9,735 nt of DNA from a bacterium. GTDB taxonomy: Bacteria > Planctomycetota > J058 > JAJDCP01. Positions 6,222 to 9,735 of this stretch are shown piece after piece. The notes below the pieces were generated by a model. That model searched no databases, had not been told where the DNA came from, and saw nothing but the letters and a program-made list of their open reading frames with translations. Position 1 is the first letter of the stretch, and each line of letters starts with the position of its first letter. Location of the stretch: NCBI GenBank assembly GCA_030428695.1, contig JAUIEM010000382.1, forward strand, positions 1-9,735, read 5' to 3'. The position numbers and the translations under genes were made by a program.

Positions 6222-9200
6222 TTACTCGCGCTTCAGCCGCGAGCCGTCGGGATCGAGGAAGTCGTAGTTCGGGTCGAGCAGGTAGCGGGTCAACACGTCG
6301 ATCTCCTGCTGACGCCAGGCCCGCTGCTCCGCCTCCGCCCCGAGGATCGTGTCGAGGTCGACGTCGTTGTCGATCTCGTCATCCGCCGTCGCACCGAGCT
6401 CGCTGCCATCGCGCCGGCTGGATTCGTACTCGCCGTCTTCCCCGTTGAGGTAGGGCATCAGGCGACCGAGCTCTTTGCTGTCGATGAAGAAGACCTTCGG
6501 CATGGCGGTGCCGGGCTGCCGGTGCTCGGGCACCTGGAGCCAGCTCTTGATCCAGTCGGGGCGCAGGCGCTCCGCCGCCAGCCCCAGGGTCGGGGCGGAA
6601 CGGTCGACGATGTGACAGTTGTAGCACTGCACCTGCAGGAAGCCTTCTGCCCACTCGACCTCCTCTTCGCTCAGCGGCGCGCCATCATGGTACTCGAACG
6701 GGTACGCCACCTCGGACTTCGCCGCGAAGTAGGCCGCGAGCTGTTCCGCCTCCTGGTCGGTGAAGTAGAAGGTCGGCATCCGGACGTTGACCCGCGGGCG
6801 CAGCTTGTACGGCCGCTTGAGGAACTCGAACACCCAGTCGCCATTGATCTTCTCGCCTTCGTCCGGAAGGATCGGCGGCGCGTTGGCCTTGTCGGTGATC
6901 GAGTACAGCGGGCGGCCGCTGACATGGTCGACCATGTCGCGCAGCTGTCCTTCGCCGAGACCGCGCACGTCGATGACCTGGACACCCGCCCTGACCAGGA
7001 TGTCGGCGAGGAGCACGCTCCCGCCCTCCTGGGCGAGGGGCGCGGTCAGGATCGCGCCGTGGTGAGCGAGGGGCGCCTTCATGCCATCAGCGTTCTTCTC
7101 TCCGAGGATGTCGTCCCAGGTGTAGGAGCCCAGGGAGTAGTCGTTGCCCTGGAACTTCATCCCCGAGCTGTCGGCCTCGAGGACCCGCCCCTGGATGTAG
7201 CCACCGTCGCTGGTCTGGTAGACGTCACCCTCGAGCCAGAAGTGGTTGACCGGGCGCAGCACGCCGACGCCGCGGGCCTCGGCGAGGTAGAGCCCGACGT
7301 TGGTCAGCACCTCCACCTGTTCGCGCAGGGCGCGCTTGGCGTCGTTGTCCTCGTCACCCGCGTACTTCGCGGCTTCGGCCGCGGCCCAGTTGGCGAAGAA
7401 GGTGTCGATCGCCGCCGGGGTCATCGCCGCGATCTCGTCCGCGAGGGCGTTGTCCGAGTCTCGCCACTCGCCCGAGCGAGCGATCTTGAAGAGCAGCGTC
7501 GTCAGCTTGCTGAAGCCCGTCTGGTTCTTGAAGTCGTCGGCGAAGTCCCTGTTTTCGCGGCCCTTGAAGCGGGCTTCGAGCGCGGCGATCTCCTCGGCCG
7601 ACGGGAGCTCGGGGGATTCGGCGTCCCAGGCACCCGCCGCTCGGGCGGAGGCCACGTAGGTGCGCAGCTTCTTCAGGGTCGTGCCGTACTGCTTGGCCGT
7701 GACCTTGGCGAAGTCCTTGACTCCGGTCTCGAAGGCCTCGACCTCGGCGAGCGCGTCGAGATTCCAGTCCGCGTCGTGGTACGGAACTTCGAGCGGCTCG
7801 CTCAGCACGGCGACGAGCCGATCGAGCTGGGCCCCCATCGCCTGGAGCTTGCCGCTGGTGTCGCTGGCGGAGACGCCCGCGATCACCCGCTGCACGTCGG
7901 CGACGCCATCGAGGTCCGGCGGGAGCATGTAGCTCTCGACATCGTTTCCGATGTAGTGGCAGCCGGCGCAGTTGTATTCCTTCACCAGCCGGCGTCCGTC
8001 CTCGATCATGCGATCGCGGCCCTCGAGGGTGTACATCATCTCTTCGGGGATCGGCTCCTTGACCCGTCCGAGCAGGAAGCAGGTCAGCGCCTCCGCCTCT
8101 TCACGCGTCAGGTCGAAGTGCGGCATGCGCAGCCGGTCCTTCTCGAGCTTGGTCATCATGTTGCGCGGACGGGAATCGCCAGCGAAATCCCCGACGAACG
8201 CGACGTAGGGGTTGCGCTCCACCTCGTCGAGGTCGATCGCCTCCGGGTGGTGGTACGGGATCACGTCGTAGATGCGCGGGCTGAGCAGCTTGGTCAGGAA
8301 CCAGTCCTGCTTGTTGTGCTCGAGCGTGTGGTGCCAGAAGCCGAAGTCGAGCTTGTCGAGCTCTTTGGCGGCCTCGTAGGTCAGCTCGACGCCGATCGGC
8401 TGCGCGTCCAGGTAGCCGTTGATGTTGTGGCAGGCAAAGCAGCCGAAGCGGTTCATCGTCGCGTTGCCGACGAACTGCAGGAGCTCGTCGTCGCTCATCG
8501 CGTGGGCCTTCTCGCGCGCCTCGAAGAACGGCATGTTGTCCGTCATCTTCTGGTAGGTCATGTAGCGCAGCATCTTCTCGCGCACGGCCCGGGCGACCTC
8601 GGCCTCGCTCATCGCGGCGACCTCGCTGGCGATCCGCTTGTCGCGTTCCTCGCGCATGTCGTCGACGGTGCGGCCAGCGGTCGGCTCTTCCGGGGCGGTC
8701 AGCCCGCGCTCCATCTCGATCAGGTAGGAGCTCAGGTCGCCGGCGCGGTTGAGGACCATGTACGCGAGGACGCGGTCTTCGATGCCCGCCGCTACCTCGG
8801 CGTCGGACATCCCGGCGACGGCCGCCGCCGCGTCTTCCTTGCTGTGACCGTCGACGGTGACGAGCATGCTCGCGAGGTTCTCGCGGGCTTCTTCCGGCGT
8901 CTCGTCGTAGCGCTCCTTGCTGAGCACATCCTGGCGATAGTAGCTGTCGTCCCGGAAGAGCATCAGGTAGTTGACCAGCACCGTCGCCTCGTCGTCGCTG
9001 AGACGGAGGTCGGGCATGATGGTCTCGGGCCAGTGTTCCTTCGGGTTCTTCAGCCAGTCGAACAACCAGGCCGGGTTGACCTTGCTGCCGATCTTCGACA
9101 ACACCGGTCCGTGCTCGGAGGTCCCGAGGCCGTCGACGTCGTTCTGGTGGCAACCGAGGCAACCGAGCGCGCGGAAGGCGTTGCGCCCTTCGAGAACGAG

Positions 9201-9735
9201 CTGCCGCGCCCGTGCGGTCGCCTCATCCGCTTCTTCGTCGTCCTCGTGATCGTCGCCGCGCACCTCGGTCTGCAGCCAATCGAGCAGGGCCGGAGCTTCG
9301 GAGGCGTCGTAGGCGAGGGCGAAGTCGGGACGAACCAGCTGGCGGTCGACATGCTGGCCGGTGCCCGCGCTCTCGTCGCGCGTGCCGAGGATCAGGTGGG
9401 TCATCGCCCGGACCTCGGCCTCGGCGCGCACGATGCCGTCGCCGGACTCGCTGTTCAGGTTGCCCCAGAAGCGCGGCATGTGGGTCAGTGGACGGAAGGT
9501 CTTCGGATACCAGAGCCAGCGCTCGACGAACTCGGCGCCGCGCGCGATCTTCTGGGCGACGTGGCGCAGGTCCGGACCGGTCTTGCGGATGTCCTCGCCG
9601 ATGCGCAGGCCGGGGATGTCCATCTTGTGGCAGGCGTAGCAGCCCTTCTGCTCGACGAGCTCACGGCCCCGGTTGAGCATGTCGGCGCCGGGGATCACCT
9701 GCTCTTCCATGTGGCACTTCGAGCAGGACGCCGTC
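6222..9735 (-). CDS. Large multi-haem c-type cytochrome, N-terminal side cut by window edge
   Basis: Exported electron-transfer protein; the frame is open through the right edge, so at least 1170 residues are visible and the signal peptide lies outside. Numbering here starts at the Met at 9708-9710, which is not a start because the haem motif CSKCH (9711-9725) reads straight into it. Further CXXCH motifs are CYACH (24-28), CLGCH (184-188), CFACH (424-428), CAGCH (581-585) and CYNCH (1029-1033). Likely axial Met ligands are M78 (HMPRF), M232 (IMPDL), M529 (RMPHF), M978 (RMPTF) and M1070 (AMPKV), each after a W-x2-WL or similar helix, as in mono-haem cytochrome c folds strung in tandem. Between CLGCH and CFACH lies an acidic helical insert with repeated MSxxE motifs. 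Between CAGCH and M978 lies an insert of about 390 residues with a small beta-module (about 829-870). The C-terminal tail is acidic. The cupredoxin-like gene follows on the same strand. A subunit of a respiratory (Rieske/cytochrome b-type or alternative) complex is a reasonable inference, but no partner beyond the cupredoxin is visible. Confidence 0.92.
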   Translation of the reverse strand, partial: TASCSKCHMEEQVIPGADMLNRGRELVEQKGCYACHKMDIPGLRIGEDIRKTGPDLRHVAQKIARGAEFVERWLWYPKTFRPLTHMPRFWGNLNSESGDGIVRAEAEVRAMTHLILGTRDESAGTGQHVDRQLVRPDFALAYDASEAPALLDWLQTEVRGDDHEDDEEADEATARARQLVLEGRNAFRALGCLGCHQNDVDGLGTSEHGPVLSKIGSKVNPAWLFDWLKNPKEHWPETIMPDLRLSDDEATVLVNYLMLFRDDSYYRQDVLSKERYDETPEEARENLASMLVTVDGHSKEDAAAAVAGMSDAEVAAGIEDRVLAYMVLNRAGDLSSYLIEMERGLTAPEEPTAGRTVDDMREERDKRIASEVAAMSEAEVARAVREKMLRYMTYQKMTDNMPFFEAREKAHAMSDDELLQFVGNATMNRFGCFACHNINGYLDAQPIGVELTYEAAKELDKLDFGFWHHTLEHNKQDWFLTKLLSPRIYDVIPYHHPEAIDLDEVERNPYVAFVGDFAGDSRPRNMMTKLEKDRLRMPHFDLTREEAEALTCFLLGRVKEPIPEEMMYTLEGRDRMIEDGRRLVKEYNCAGCHYIGNDVESYMLPPDLDGVADVQRVIAGVSASDTSGKLQAMGAQLDRLVAVLSEPLEVPYHDADWNLDALAEVEAFETGVKDFAKVTAKQYGTTLKKLRTYVASARAAGAWDAESPELPSAEEIAALEARFKGRENRDFADDFKNQTGFSKLTTLLFKIARSGEWRDSDNALADEIAAMTPAAIDTFFANWAAAEAAKYAGDEDNDAKRALREQVEVLTNVGLYLAEARGVGVLRPVNHFWLEGDVYQTSDGGYIQGRVLEADSSGMKFQGNDYSLGSYTWDDILGEKNADGMKAPLAHHGAILTAPLAQEGGSVLLADILVRAGVQVIDVRGLGEGQLRDMVDHVSGRPLYSITDKANAPPILPDEGEKINGDWVFEFLKRPYKLRPRVNVRMPTFYFTDQEAEQLAAYFAAKSEVAYPFEYHDGAPLSEEEVEWAEGFLQVQCYNCHIVDRSAPTLGLAAERLRPDWIKSWLQVPEHRQPGTAMPKVFFIDSKELGRLMPYLNGEDGEYESSRRDGSELGATADDEIDNDVDLDTILGAEAEQRAWRQQEIDVLTRYLLDPNYDFLDPDGSRLKRE

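Overview
This is a GC-rich chromosomal window from a Gram-negative-type bacterium, probably a metagenome-derived lineage. Exported proteins, a multi-haem cytochrome c, a blue-copper-like partner and a tandem Kdo/WaaP-like sugar kinase all imply a periplasm and outer membrane. The mix (a large mosaic cytochrome c, a short G-x-I-x-G beta-module pasted into unrelated proteins, a zinc-ribbon/TM/CxxCxGxG protein) resembles Planctomycetota or a neighbouring phylum. That placement is an impression from protein style, not from a marker gene.

Layout. (1) 1-1159, minus: N-terminal 386 codons of a family 5 extracellular solute-binding protein, cut by the left edge, with a good sigma70-type promoter at 1198-1227. 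(2) 1386-2882, plus, divergent from (1): a 498-residue membrane protein with an N-terminal zinc ribbon, one TM helix, a Pro/acidic linker, a helical region and a DnaJ-like cysteine-rich domain. (3) 2895-4517, minus, convergent with (2) and only 12 bp away: a 540-residue protein with two complete lipopolysaccharide-kinase-like domains. (4) 4518-5268: a 750-bp gap with no intact gene. It holds a frameshifted gene remnant, a REP-like G/C-rich hairpin, a stretch without recognisable content, a pair of CCTGTCGCAGG sites and a strong terminator. (5) 5269-6105, minus: an exported cupredoxin/carboxypeptidase-regulatory-like protein. (6) 6222 to the right edge, minus: most of a giant c-type cytochrome with six CXXCH motifs in view, cut at its N-terminal side.

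Genes 6 and 5 look like one transcription unit (same strand, 116-bp gap, terminator after gene 5). They plausibly form a periplasmic electron-transfer pair, with the multi-haem protein passing electrons to or from a copper protein, probably as part of a larger respiratory locus beyond the right edge. The most unusual points are the mosaic architecture of this cytochrome (one haem domain split by about 390 residues), the same kind of small beta-module inserted into the solute-binding protein, and the duplicated kinase. No mobile element, CRISPR array, tRNA or rRNA was seen.
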